From NCBI RefSeq assembly GCF_902832885.1, contig NZ_CADFDK010000003.1, positions 186,001 to 250,000 on the forward strand: a DNA stretch of 64,000 bases, in the 5' to 3' direction. This DNA is from Burkholderia seminalis DSM 23518 (GTDB lineage: Bacteria; Pseudomonadota; Gammaproteobacteria; Burkholderiales; Burkholderiaceae). Shown here piece by piece: positions 23,188 to 31,202 of this stretch. The notes beneath the pieces were generated by a model. That model was not told the DNA's origin, ran no database searches, and saw only the letters and a list, made by a program, of their open reading frames with translations. The number at the start of each line of letters is the position of its first letter. The first letter of the stretch is position 1. A program made the translations under genes and the position numbers.

Positions 23188-23430
23188 GTGCAACATCAAC
23201 AGGATGCACAGGTCCGCGACCCGTATCGCGGTCACGAGATCCTCGTGTGGGCGCGGCGCGATGAAAGCGGCGCGTGGCGCGACGAGGTGCAGGTCTATGT
23301 CGACGGCGCCCGCATCGAGATGGTCGTGCCGGCACCGGGCGGCCCCGAGTGGCTGACCGAACTTGAGGCGCTGCGCGCGGGCGTCGAGCGCGGACGTTAC
23401 CTGATCGACAAGCGCGTGGACGACGACTGA
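23188..23430 (+). CDS. Small hypothetical protein
   Basis: This 80-residue, mostly acidic protein starts at GTG 23188 with a near-perfect AGGAGG five bases upstream. The sequence contains YRGHEILVWARRDESGAW and ends in KRVDDD; it has no Cys, no membrane segment and no motif that I recognise. It looks like a small single-domain beta-rich protein. It lies 74 bp before the sdhB-like gene and may be cotranscribed. The strong ribosome-binding site makes it likely real. Confidence 0.65.
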   Translation: MQHQQDAQVRDPYRGHEILVWARRDESGAWRDEVQVYVDGARIEMVVPAPGGPEWLTELEALRAGVERGRYLIDKRVDDD

Positions 23431-23504
23431 CCGGCATCGCACTGGCGGGCCGCATGCGGCGACGGCGCGCCGTTACCGCATGCGGCCCGCATCTGGAGGC
23501 ATTG

Positions 23505-24212
23505 ATGAGCGACCCCCGCACCCTTCATATCTATCGCTACGACCCCGATCGCGACGCGCGGCCGTACATGCAGCGCTACGAGATCGACGTGAACCCGGAC
23601 GACCGCATGCTGCTCGACGTACTCGGCCGCGTGAAGCGCGACGACGAGACGCTGTCGTACCGGCGTTCGTGCCGTGAAGGCATCTGCGGGTCGGATGCGA
23701 TGAACATCAACGGCCGCAACGGGCTCGCGTGCCTGGCGAACATGCAGACGCTGCCGCGCGACATCGTGCTGCGGCCGCTGCCGGGGCTGCCGGTGGTGCG
23801 CGACCTGATCGTCGACATGACCGATTTCTTCAACCAGTACCACTCGATCCGGCCATACCTGATCAACGACATGCCGCCGCCGGCGCGCGAACGCCTGCAA
23901 TCGCCGCAGGAGCGCGACCAGCTGGACGGGCTGTACGAATGCATCCTGTGCGCGTGCTGCTCGACCGCCTGCCCGAGTTACTGGTGGAATCCGGACAAGT
24001 TCGTCGGCCCGGCGGGGCTGCTGCAGGCGTACCGCTTCATCGCGGATTCGCGCGACCTCGGGACGGCCGGGCGGCTCGACGACCTCGAGGATCCGTACCG
24101 GCTGTTCCGGTGCCGGACGATCATGAACTGCACGGACGTGTGCCCGAAAGGGCTGAATCCGACCCCGGCGATTTCGGAGATCCGGACGATGCTGGTCAGG
24201 CGGACGGTGTGA
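23505..24212 (+). CDS. Succinate dehydrogenase/fumarate reductase iron-sulfur subunit paralogue
   Basis: This 235-residue protein has the three cluster sites of SdhB/FrdB. The 2Fe-2S site is SCREGICGSDAMNINGRNGLAC, a [4Fe-4S] site is CILCACCSTACPSYWW, and the [3Fe-4S]/C-terminal site is CRTIMNCTDVCPKG. The normal role is electron transfer from the flavoprotein to the quinone in complex II. The start MSDPRTLHIY at 23505 follows CTGGAGG; an upstream in-frame start lacks a ribosome-binding site. No sdhA, sdhC or sdhD is adjacent, so this is a solitary copy. It may serve another oxidoreductase or be an extra isoform; which one cannot be told here. Confidence 0.88.
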   Translation: MSDPRTLHIYRYDPDRDARPYMQRYEIDVNPDDRMLLDVLGRVKRDDETLSYRRSCREGICGSDAMNINGRNGLACLANMQTLPRDIVLRPLPGLPVVRDLIVDMTDFFNQYHSIRPYLINDMPPPARERLQSPQERDQLDGLYECILCACCSTACPSYWWNPDKFVGPAGLLQAYRFIADSRDLGTAGRLDDLEDPYRLFRCRTIMNCTDVCPKGLNPTPAISEIRTMLVRRTV

Positions 24213-24214
24213 CG

Positions 24215-24241
24215 CAGGCACCCCGAGGCCGTCGGCGCCTG
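24215..24241. terminator. Hairpin between convergent sdhB-like and Rieske genes
   Basis: CAGGC (24215-24219) pairs with GCCTG (24237-24241), and inside it CCGA (24223-24226) pairs with TCGG (24232-24235). It fills the gap between two convergent stop codons and could terminate both strands. There is no T-run. Confidence 0.45.
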
Positions 24242-25264
24242 TTATTTCCCGGCGAACGCGTCGGCATGCGCGGCGCGATGCCGGGCTTCGGTTCGATCGC
24301 TGCCCGGATAGAACTGCCGCGCCCATCGCTGAAACACCGGGTACGGCCCGTCGCCCGCGCCCGGCGTACCGTAGCCCGTGTAGTCGCGATTGCTCCACAC
24401 CATGATGTCTTCCTTGAACACCGGCACGAGCCACAGTCGGTGCAGCAACCGGCCGAGCGCGGCGTAGACGACGCGCTGCAGCGGGGCCGGCCACCTCGAC
24501 AGCCACGAAAAGCGGAACGAGATGCCGTCCCGGAAGGTCCAGCGCAGCGGCGCGATCTGCACGCCGCACGCGAAGATCTTCGCTTCGAGGCCGATCGCCT
24601 TCATTTCATGGTCGGACGACACGCACCCGAGGCCGTGCACGCCGATCAGCGTGCTCCATCTGATGTTCTTCCACGCCATGTCCACCTGCATCGAAATACG
24701 CGGGCCGTCGATCACCGGGGCATGCGGTTTCATGTCCTTCCAGCGATGCAGCGCGCCGAAATGCTCGAGGTCGTAGCCGTTTTCCGGCAGGTTCTGCATC
24801 ACGCCGCGCAGCGTGAATGCCTGGCCGACCGGCGCCGAGAAGCCGGTCATGTCCACGTCGGGCAGTTCCCAGGTCGGCGCCAGGCCGTCGGCGTTCTGCC
24901 ACACGAATACGAAGCCGTTCCATTCGCGCACGTGCCGGGTGCGAAGCGTCAGCCCTTGGGTGCCGTGCGGGCAGCGGGCGGTGGCGCGCCGGCCGTCGGG
25001 GCCGTATGCGTAGTGATGGAACGGGCAGACGATCTGCTCGCCGTCGACCGTGCCGCCGTGGCCGAGATGCGCGCCCTGGTGCGGGCAATACGCGTCGACC
25101 GCGCAGGCGACGCCCGATGCGGTCCGGTACAGCACGACATCGCGTCCCATGAACGGCGTCGTGAGCACGCTGCCGCGCTTCAGCTCGCGGCTGAAACACA
25201 GTGCGAACCATCCGTCCGGATAGGGCAGCGGCGCGGTCTCGTCGGCGGGGCCGGTTGCATTCAT
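24242..25264 (-). CDS. Rieske non-heme iron oxygenase, terpene cluster copy 2
   Basis: This 340-residue oxygenase has an N-terminal Rieske domain binding 2Fe-2S through CPHQGAHLGHGG and CPFHH. The catalytic domain carries NGYDLEHFGALH, the D-x2-H-x4-H mononuclear iron ligands. It should hydroxylate, desaturate or demethylate a substrate using electrons from an unidentified reductase. The start at MNATGPADE (25264) is chosen for its CAGGAG at ideal spacing; an ATG at 25294 overlaps the upstream stop and is an alternative. It is the last gene of the terpene operon and a clear paralogue of the gene before it. No ferredoxin or reductase gene is nearby. A product-tailoring role is inferred from context. 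Confidence 0.85.
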   Translation of the reverse strand: MNATGPADETAPLPYPDGWFALCFSRELKRGSVLTTPFMGRDVVLYRTASGVACAVDAYCPHQGAHLGHGGTVDGEQIVCPFHHYAYGPDGRRATARCPHGTQGLTLRTRHVREWNGFVFVWQNADGLAPTWELPDVDMTGFSAPVGQAFTLRGVMQNLPENGYDLEHFGALHRWKDMKPHAPVIDGPRISMQVDMAWKNIRWSTLIGVHGLGCVSSDHEMKAIGLEAKIFACGVQIAPLRWTFRDGISFRFSWLSRWPAPLQRVVYAALGRLLHRLWLVPVFKEDIMVWSNRDYTGYGTPGAGDGPYPVFQRWARQFYPGSDRTEARHRAAHADAFAGK

Positions 25265-25290
25265 CGCGTGCTCCTGCGTCGGCTTGGCGC

Positions 25291-26343
25291 TCATCGCGAG
25301 AATGCCCGATCGACGTAGGCGACGGCTGCCGGCCCGGCGCCGTCCTGCCCGTCGGGCGCATCGCCGCCGGGCGCCGGATAGAACTGCGCGGCCCAGCGCC
25401 GGAACGTCATGATCGGCATCTCGCCGGCCATCAGCGTCGGGCGCGCGTCGTAGTCGCGGTGATGCCAGATGCGCAGGTCGCGCTTGAACTGGGGCACGAA
25501 CCACCACCGGTAAGCGGCGCTCGCGAGTACCTCGTGCAGGGCCCGGCGCAGCGGCGACGGCCACGCCGACGCGCGTTCGACGCGCAGTGCCACGAATTCA
25601 CGGCACGTCCAGCGATCGGGTTCGATCTGCGTCGGGAACAGCACGACCCGCGCATGCAGCCCGAGGTCCGGCAGTTCCATGCGCGCGGCCATGCAGCCCA
25701 GGCCGTGCATCGTGATATCCAGCAACAGCCGTTGCCCGAGCAGCACGAGCGTCGAGCGCATCGTCATCCGGTGGCCGTCGGCTTGCGGCGGCTCCAGCAC
25801 CGGATTCGACCAGCCGTGCACCGGACTGAAATGGTTGACGTCGACGCCGTTCTCGGCCGGATTCTGCAAATTGCCGTTCAGGGTGTGGCACGCGCCGCGC
25901 GGCCGCGAATAACCATCGAGGTCGAGGTCGGGCAGCGACCACGACGGCGGTGCGCCCGCACGGTCCTGCCATGCGAGCACGAGGCCGTTCCATTCGCGCA
26001 CGTGGCGGTGCCGCAGCGTGGCGGCGGGCGGCTTGCCGTCCTGCCCGGCGCGCACGCAGGTGCCGTCCGGCGCGAACGCGAGGTGATGGAACGGGCACAC
26101 GATCTCCTCGCCGCGCACGACGCCGCCGTGCCCGAGATGCGCGCCGAGGTGCGGGCAATGCGGCGCGACCGCGCGAATCAGGCCGGATGCCGTTCGATAA
26201 AGCACGACGTCCTCGCCCATGAAACGCGTGACGACGAGCGCGCCGGGTCTGACGTCGCGGCCGTAGGCCAGCGCGAACCAGCCGTCCGGATAGCGATGTC
26301 GCGAGGCGGCGGGCGCGGACACGGGAGGGATCGATGCGTGCAT
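25291..26343 (-). CDS. Rieske non-heme iron oxygenase, terpene cluster copy 1
   Basis: This 350-residue protein has CPHLGAHLGHGG and CPFHHLAFAPDG (Rieske 2Fe-2S) and NGVDVNHFSPVH (D-x2-H-x4-H mononuclear iron site). It shares the opening YPDGWFAL and much of its length with the downstream copy, so the pair arose by duplication. Its architecture is that of single-component-alpha oxygenases acting on large hydrophobic substrates (cholesterol 7-desaturase/KshA-like), a comparison from memory. The start MHASIPP is 12 bp after the terpene synthase stop. It probably oxidises the terpene made by the two upstream enzymes, or the product of its paralogue. Confidence 0.86.
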   Translation of the reverse strand: MHASIPPVSAPAASRHRYPDGWFALAYGRDVRPGALVVTRFMGEDVVLYRTASGLIRAVAPHCPHLGAHLGHGGVVRGEEIVCPFHHLAFAPDGTCVRAGQDGKPPAATLRHRHVREWNGLVLAWQDRAGAPPSWSLPDLDLDGYSRPRGACHTLNGNLQNPAENGVDVNHFSPVHGWSNPVLEPPQADGHRMTMRSTLVLLGQRLLLDITMHGLGCMAARMELPDLGLHARVVLFPTQIEPDRWTCREFVALRVERASAWPSPLRRALHEVLASAAYRWWFVPQFKRDLRIWHHRDYDARPTLMAGEMPIMTFRRWAAQFYPAPGGDAPDGQDGAGPAAVAYVDRAFSR

Positions 26344-26355
26344 GCGCGTCTCCGG

Positions 26356-27438
26356 TCACCGGTGCGAATCGTGCCGCTCCGCCGCCGCGATTTCCTCGAG
26401 CGTCGGCAGCGCCGTCATCGCGACTTCGCCGCCGGCGAAGCGCCCGCCGCCGAGATCGTCGCCGTGGTAGCGGGTGCTGAACGCGTGGAATTCCGCGTTG
26501 CCGGCGCTCATGTAGCCCAGTTCCGTCACGTACGCCTGCGTGTCGGCGTCGCCTGCCAGCTCGCCCGTCGCGATCGCGTCGCGCGCGTCCATCAGGCGGC
26601 GCTCGTTCGAGGTGCACAGCGCGGCCAGCCGGTCGAGCGCCGCCTGGACGTCCAGTTGCTCGACGCGCATCAGGATCCACACGGCATTGAATCGCTCGTG
26701 CGCGGACCACTCCTTGCGAAACGAAAACAGGTCGTTGACGAGGATCACCGAATCGATCGCCGCGTCGCGCGCATCGGCCAGTGCCGGGTGTTTCGCGAGG
26801 CGCTCGCCCATGTCGATGTCGAGCGCGTATTCGGTGAGCAGGGTGATCCAGTGCCCGAATCCCTCGACCCGGCGAAACGCCAGATAATCGGCGAGCGACA
26901 GGCGCGACGCGTCGGTCGCCGTCGGATTGGCCTGGGTGCGGATCTGGTCGCGGATGCATTCGACGAACCGCTGCCAGAAGTCCGGGCGCGCGTCGCCCGC
27001 GGTGCGCATCAGGCGCAGCGTGTCGTGCAGCAGTCGCGCGGAAGGCGCGTCGGCCGGCGGCAGCTTGCCGTCGACGGCCGCGAGGAAATGCTCGCGCAAC
27101 GTGTCGAGCCCCGCCTGATCGCCGGTGCGCGCGAGATGCGTGAACGCGTCGTCCATCAGCGTCGTGACGTGCATCATGCGGTGGATCGTGTACACGCGAT
27201 CGGGCCGCGCATTCGGGTAACACAGGCTGCCATAGGCGGGAATGCGCTGCGCGAGAAAACGGCGCGCCGCTGCCTCGCTGCGATAGTGCTGCAGGATGGT
27301 CGGGTAGTCGTCGATCGCGAGCTGCCGCTCGATCGCTTCATGCCGCTGGTGCCGTGCGACGGGCAGCGACAGACGCGGCAGCGGCAGCACCAGCGTCTGC
27401 GTGGCGCTCGCGATGCGTGGCGTTTGGGAGGCGTGCAT
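26356..27438 (-). CDS. Class I terpene synthase
   Basis: This 360-residue terpene cyclase keeps most class I landmarks. The first acidic motif is DDAFT (D96, D97). R189, exactly 46 residues before N235, fits the pyrophosphate sensor. The NSE triad NDLFSFRKE gives N235, S239 and E243, and the RY pair is R323-Y324. It would ionise a prenyl diphosphate in the cytoplasm and cyclise it. The first motif lacks the usual third acidic residue. The start at 27438 is 13 bp after the methyltransferase stop. With that neighbour, the likely substrate is a C-methylated (C16) diphosphate, as for sodorifen synthase, rather than plain FPP; this is inference. Confidence 0.85.
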   Translation of the reverse strand: MHASQTPRIASATQTLVLPLPRLSLPVARHQRHEAIERQLAIDDYPTILQHYRSEAAARRFLAQRIPAYGSLCYPNARPDRVYTIHRMMHVTTLMDDAFTHLARTGDQAGLDTLREHFLAAVDGKLPPADAPSARLLHDTLRLMRTAGDARPDFWQRFVECIRDQIRTQANPTATDASRLSLADYLAFRRVEGFGHWITLLTEYALDIDMGERLAKHPALADARDAAIDSVILVNDLFSFRKEWSAHERFNAVWILMRVEQLDVQAALDRLAALCTSNERRLMDARDAIATGELAGDADTQAYVTELGYMSAGNAEFHAFSTRYHGDDLGGGRFAGGEVAMTALPTLEEIAAAERHDSHR

Positions 27439-27451
27439 GCGAGTCTCCCGG

Positions 27452-28414
27452 TCATGCGTCCGGCTTGACCGCGACGACGCTGTAGGTCGACACCTTGTTC
27501 TTGATCAGCGCGACGGACCAGTTTTCGGCGAGCACGCGCAGTTCTTCCAGCGTGTCCGGCGCATGGTGCGGAAAATGGCGATCGATGTTGGCCTTGGCGT
27601 CCATCAGCCAGCGCGCGACGTCGATGTTCGACGGCAGCACGCGCATGTCGCGGATGGCGAACCCGGCGTCGACCAGCACCTGCCTGAAATAATCGGGCGT
27701 CTTGCGGTGTTTGCACGCGATCCGGTCGATCTCGTCCGGCGTGTCGGACTGATATTCGCTCAGATCGACGTTGTACAGATTATCCGAGATGACCACCGAT
27801 CCGCCGGGGCGCACGCGGGCATGCAGCGCGCGCATCGCCTTTTCGTACAGTGCGTTCGGGAAATGCGAGATCACGCCGCGAATGATCACGAGATCGTACG
27901 GCGTCGCGGGATCGGGCAGTCGATCGACGTCCTGGGCGTTGCACTGATAGAGGTTGATGCGGCCCGCGAGCCCGTGCTGCGCATGAAAACGTGCGCAGTA
28001 GTCGAGCTGCTCGCGACTGACGTTGACCCCGTCGAGACACAGGCAGTCGGGGAAGCGGCCGGCCAGATACTTGAGGATGTAGCCCCAGCCGCAGCCGATG
28101 TCGAGAATGCGCTCGACGCGCGCGGGAGCCGGGGCGTCGAAGCCCGCGAGGTGAAGCTGGCGTTCGAAGTAGCGCATGCCCGATTCGTCGAGCGAGATCG
28201 GCGGCGTGGAGCGGGGATCGTCGTAAACACCGAACTGGAACAGCAGGTACTCGCCGATCGCCTTGCGCCAGTCGTCCGGACTGCCGGCATAGGTCGTCTG
28301 CACTTTCCGTTCGTAATCGTTCACCGTCTCGCCATGCAGCACGCGGATAGGCAGCGCGCGCTCCAGGTGGGGCGCGCGCAGTTCGGCGCTCGCCCGTTCG
28401 CTGAGCTGATTCAT
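27452..28414 (-). CDS. SAM-dependent C-methyltransferase, probably acting on a prenyl diphosphate (SodC/GPPMT-like)
   Basis: This 320-residue class I methyltransferase has motif [18 protein letters not shown] (D105-G111), post-[12 protein letters not shown], motif [15 protein letters not shown] and motif [14 protein letters not shown]. The preceding block [13 protein letters not shown] and the length fit the C-methyltransferases that act on GPP or FPP. The start MNQLSERAS at 28414 has GAGGA at good spacing; a longer frame to a TTG at 28459 has no ribosome-binding site. It is the first gene of the operon, immediately before a terpene synthase. SodC of Serratia both methylates and cyclises FPP, and this protein may do the same. 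The substrate is inferred from context. Confidence 0.82.
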   Translation of the reverse strand: MNQLSERASAELRAPHLERALPIRVLHGETVNDYERKVQTTYAGSPDDWRKAIGEYLLFQFGVYDDPRSTPPISLDESGMRYFERQLHLAGFDAPAPARVERILDIGCGWGYILKYLAGRFPDCLCLDGVNVSREQLDYCARFHAQHGLAGRINLYQCNAQDVDRLPDPATPYDLVIIRGVISHFPNALYEKAMRALHARVRPGGSVVISDNLYNVDLSEYQSDTPDEIDRIACKHRKTPDYFRQVLVDAGFAIRDMRVLPSNIDVARWLMDAKANIDRHFPHHAPDTLEELRVLAENWSVALIKNKVSTYSVVAVKPDA

Positions 28415-29037
28415 CGAAATCCTCGCGTCGTCTATTGCCGAAAAAACCGGACGAAACAATGCCTGCCGATTGAGCGGCAGCGCAGGTCTTCACGAGACGT
28501 CGGCACGAAAATGCGCCCGCCGATACGTGAGATCGAATAAATCGATGTAATGCTTCTGTCGAAGCGTTATGAAGGTGAAAGATCCGTGCGCATTTAAAGG
28601 TCCCCGGATAAATGGCGGAAAGGGTGCAGAGACGAAGCATCGCAACCCCGGCCCCATACCATGTGCGGGCCTTCTGGCATTGCGGGATCGCGCCGGCCAG
28701 CCGGTTCGGCGCGGTATGTCGCTTGCGTTTTCACGATTCCGATACTGCGATTGTGAAACGGAAGCGAAGTGTATTCGTTATATGAGAGGCAATTCGTTTT
28801 TTCAAGAATCTTCCAGCCTGTTTTAAAAACACCGGGAAAGCAGGCGCTAATTAAAATATTGAAATCGCAATGGTCAACGGCGATTGCGATTATTTCGATT
28901 CGATGAATCGAAGCCGGGCGCCGCGCCGCGAACGATCGCGCACGCGGCCGCCTGGCCGGACGAGGCCGGCCGCATGACGTCAGGCTCGACGGGAACGCGC
29001 GCTCGCGCCGAACGAGCCGGGCGCGGTGAACGGGCGC
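28415..29037. promoter_or_regulatory. Long, relatively AT-rich leader/promoter region of the terpene operon
   Basis: 623 bp without a convincing gene separate the methyltransferase start from the end of the HAD gene. The region is strikingly AT-rich for this genome, especially 28740-28900. It contains ATCGA-ATAAA-TCGAT (28532-28546), followed at once by GCTTC-TGTC-GAAGC (28552-28565), about 120-150 bp upstream of the methyltransferase start. These inverted repeats could be operator or leader structures. An 85-codon plus-strand frame at 28569-28826 has no coding character. No luxR-type (cep) box was recognised. Confidence 0.5.
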
Positions 29038-29712
29038 CTACGGCCGCGCGGCAATCTCGTCGAGATGCCACAGCAGGTCGGCCGGGTCGTCGTACACGCG
29101 CAGCGCGCCGGCGCGCTCCAGTTCGTCGCTGCCGTAGCCGCCCGACAGCAGCCCGACGCCGAGCGCGCGGCAGCGGGCGGCGGCCAGCATGTCCCAGATG
29201 CTGTCGCCGACCACGACGGTGTGCTCGATCGGCACGTTCAACTGCGCGGCGGCAGTCAGGAACAGGTCCGGGTCCGGCTTCGCATACTTGACCTGATCGC
29301 GCGTGACGACCACCTGCTTCGCCGGATCGACGCCGAGCGCCTCGAGATTGATGGCGGCCGTTTCCATCCGTCCGCTGGTGGCGATCGCCCAGCGGATGCC
29401 CGCGCCGGACAGCGCGGCCAGCAGTTCGCGCGCGCCCGGCAGCGGACGCACCTGCGCGCGCAGCCGCTGGTAGGCGGCCGCATGCAGCCGCGCGAGCCGT
29501 TCGACACGCTCGGCGTCGATGTCGCCCGCCGTCTCGCGCAGCAGCTGGTTCAGGAACAGGCCGCCGCTCATCCCGATCTTGCGGTGGATGCGCCATACCG
29601 ACAGCTCGATGCCCTCCGCGTCGAGCGCTTCCTTCCACGCGAGCACGTGCTGATAGACGCTGTCGACGAGCGTGCCGTCGAGATCGAACAGAAACGACGT
29701 TTCAATGCGCAT
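29038..29712 (-). CDS. HAD-family phosphatase (phosphoglycolate/beta-phosphoglucomutase-like)
   Basis: This 224-residue HAD hydrolase has motif I FLFDLDGTLVDS, an alpha-helical cap (residues about 15-85), motif II AIATSGR, and motifs III/IV KPDPDLFL and VVVGDSIWDMLAA. It dephosphorylates a small metabolite such as a sugar phosphate or phosphoglycolate; the substrate is not evident. The start MRIETSFL at 29712 has CAGGAG six bases upstream. It lies on the terpene operon strand but 620 bp upstream, so cotranscription is doubtful. It is divergent from sotB, with 230 bp between. Confidence 0.85.
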   Translation of the reverse strand: MRIETSFLFDLDGTLVDSVYQHVLAWKEALDAEGIELSVWRIHRKIGMSGGLFLNQLLRETAGDIDAERVERLARLHAAAYQRLRAQVRPLPGARELLAALSGAGIRWAIATSGRMETAAINLEALGVDPAKQVVVTRDQVKYAKPDPDLFLTAAAQLNVPIEHTVVVGDSIWDMLAAARCRALGVGLLSGGYGSDELERAGALRVYDDPADLLWHLDEIAARP

Positions 29713-29942
29713 GTGAATCTCCTGGTCCGGTGACAGGCGGGCGAAGCGTCCGCGGGAATCGTGGTCGATGGAGACATTATCGGCGCATGGCCGTGTCGTC
29801 GCCATGTCCGGCCGCCGGTACGGCGACGTGTCAGGCGCCGCTGGTACAATCGCCCGATGCGCCGGGCCGGGCCTTCTGTGCCGCTTTCCGCGCCGCGCCC
29901 GTGCCGTACACACCCCCAACCCTCGTCTCGTCGATTCCACGC

Positions 29943-31127
29943 ATGGCAACACCGGACGCCATCAGTTCCAGGCACTCGTGGTGGGGCGTACTGGCCCTGT
30001 CACTCACCGCCTTCATTTTCAACACCACCGAATTCGTGCCGGTCGCGCTGCTCAGCGCGATCGGCGACAGCCTGCAGATGCAGCCGACCGCCGTCGGCCT
30101 GATGCTGACGATCTACGCATGGGCGGTGGCCGTCGTGTCGCTGCCGCTGACCTTCGTCACGCGTCACGTCGAACGGCGCAAGCTGCTGGTCGGCGCGTTG
30201 CTGGTGTTCATCGGCAGCCACATCGTGACCGGCGTCGCATGGAATTTCACGGTGCTGATGATCGGCCGGCTCGGCATCGCGTGCGCGCATGCGGTGTTCT
30301 GGTCGATTTCCGTCCCGCTGGCGGTGCGGCTCGCGCCGAGCGACCGCAAAAGCCGCGCGCTGAGCCTGATCGCGATGGGCTCGGCGATCGCGATGGTCGC
30401 CGGCATTCCGCTCGGCCGCGTGATCGGCGAGGCGTTCGGCTGGCGCGTCACGTTCCTGATCATCGCGGGCGCCGCGGCCGGCGCGGCGCTGGTGTTGCGC
30501 GCCACGTTGCCGGTCCTGCCGAGCCAGGGCGCCGGCTCGCTGAGCAGCATCGGCGTGTTCCTGCGCAAGCCGGCCCTGGTGGCGCTCTACGCGATTACCG
30601 TCCTGGTCGTGTCCGCGCATTTCACGTCGTACACGTACATCGAGCCGTTCGTCCAGAGCGTGAACCACGCGAGCAGCAGCCGGATCACCTACGTGCTGAT
30701 CCTGTTCGGCATCGCCGGCCTGCCGGCCGCGCTCTGCTTCAATCGCGCGTACCCGCGCGATCCCGACCGGTTTCTGCTGACGTCGATCGTCGCGTTGTCG
30801 GGTTGCCTGCTGGTCCTGTTCCCGTGCGCGCTGAACATCGTCACGCTGTCCGTGCATACGCTGGTGTGGGGCGGCGCGATCGTCTGCTTCGGCCTCGCGA
30901 TGCAGGCGTGGGTGCTGAAGCTGGCGCCGGACGCGACCGACCTCGCGGTGTCGATCTACTCCGGGCTGTACAACGTGGGCATCGGCGCGGGTGCACTGCT
31001 CGGCAACCATATCGCCGGGGACTACGGGCTGCCGTGGATCGGCACGTTTGGCGGCGTGGTCGGCGCGTTCGCGGTCGGGATCGCGTGGCTCGCGTTGCGG
31101 CTTCATGCGCGGCAGGCAGTGGCTTAG
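29943..31127 (+). CDS. sotB: MFS sugar/drug efflux transporter (SotB-like)
   Basis: This 394-residue, 12-helix major facilitator matches SotB closely from the start: FIFNTTEFVPVALLSAIGD, TIYAWAVAVVSLPLTFVTRHVERRKLL (loop 2-3) and the end motif DATDLAVSIYSGLYNVGIGAGALLGN. SotB exports sugars and related compounds (arabinose, IPTG) by proton antiport across the inner membrane. The start MATPDAISS at 29943 is used because it precedes the first helix; longer frames are hydrophilic and unlike the family. It is monocistronic and convergent with the GAF-Fis regulator. Which compound it exports here is unknown. Confidence 0.88.
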   Translation: MATPDAISSRHSWWGVLALSLTAFIFNTTEFVPVALLSAIGDSLQMQPTAVGLMLTIYAWAVAVVSLPLTFVTRHVERRKLLVGALLVFIGSHIVTGVAWNFTVLMIGRLGIACAHAVFWSISVPLAVRLAPSDRKSRALSLIAMGSAIAMVAGIPLGRVIGEAFGWRVTFLIIAGAAAGAALVLRATLPVLPSQGAGSLSSIGVFLRKPALVALYAITVLVVSAHFTSYTYIEPFVQSVNHASSSRITYVLILFGIAGLPAALCFNRAYPRDPDRFLLTSIVALSGCLLVLFPCALNIVTLSVHTLVWGGAIVCFGLAMQAWVLKLAPDATDLAVSIYSGLYNVGIGAGALLGNHIAGDYGLPWIGTFGGVVGAFAVGIAWLALRLHARQAVA

Positions 31128-31164
31128 GGGCCGCGCAAGCCCGTTATCGGCATGAACGGGCCCC
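31127..31164. terminator. Hairpin between sotB and the convergent regulator
   Basis: GCCCGTT (31139-31145) pairs with AACGGGC (31155-31161) around a 9-base loop. Outer GGGGCC just after the sotB stop can pair with GGCCCC. It sits between two convergent stop codons and probably ends transcription from one or both sides. Confidence 0.5.
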
Positions 31165-31202
31165 AAGCGCCATTGTCATGCGGCCCGCTTCGTCCCGCGT
31201 CG

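Noticed and set aside
28532-28565. Possible quorum-sensing (CepR-type) box upstream of the methyltransferase
   Set aside because: The repeats do not resemble the CTGTAAG-type cep box; only generic inverted repeats are present.
28569-28826. 85-codon plus-strand frame upstream of the terpene operon
   Set aside because: No ribosome-binding site, odd amino-acid composition (rich in Gly, Arg, Cys) and no family resemblance; it lies in the AT-rich leader of the opposite strand.
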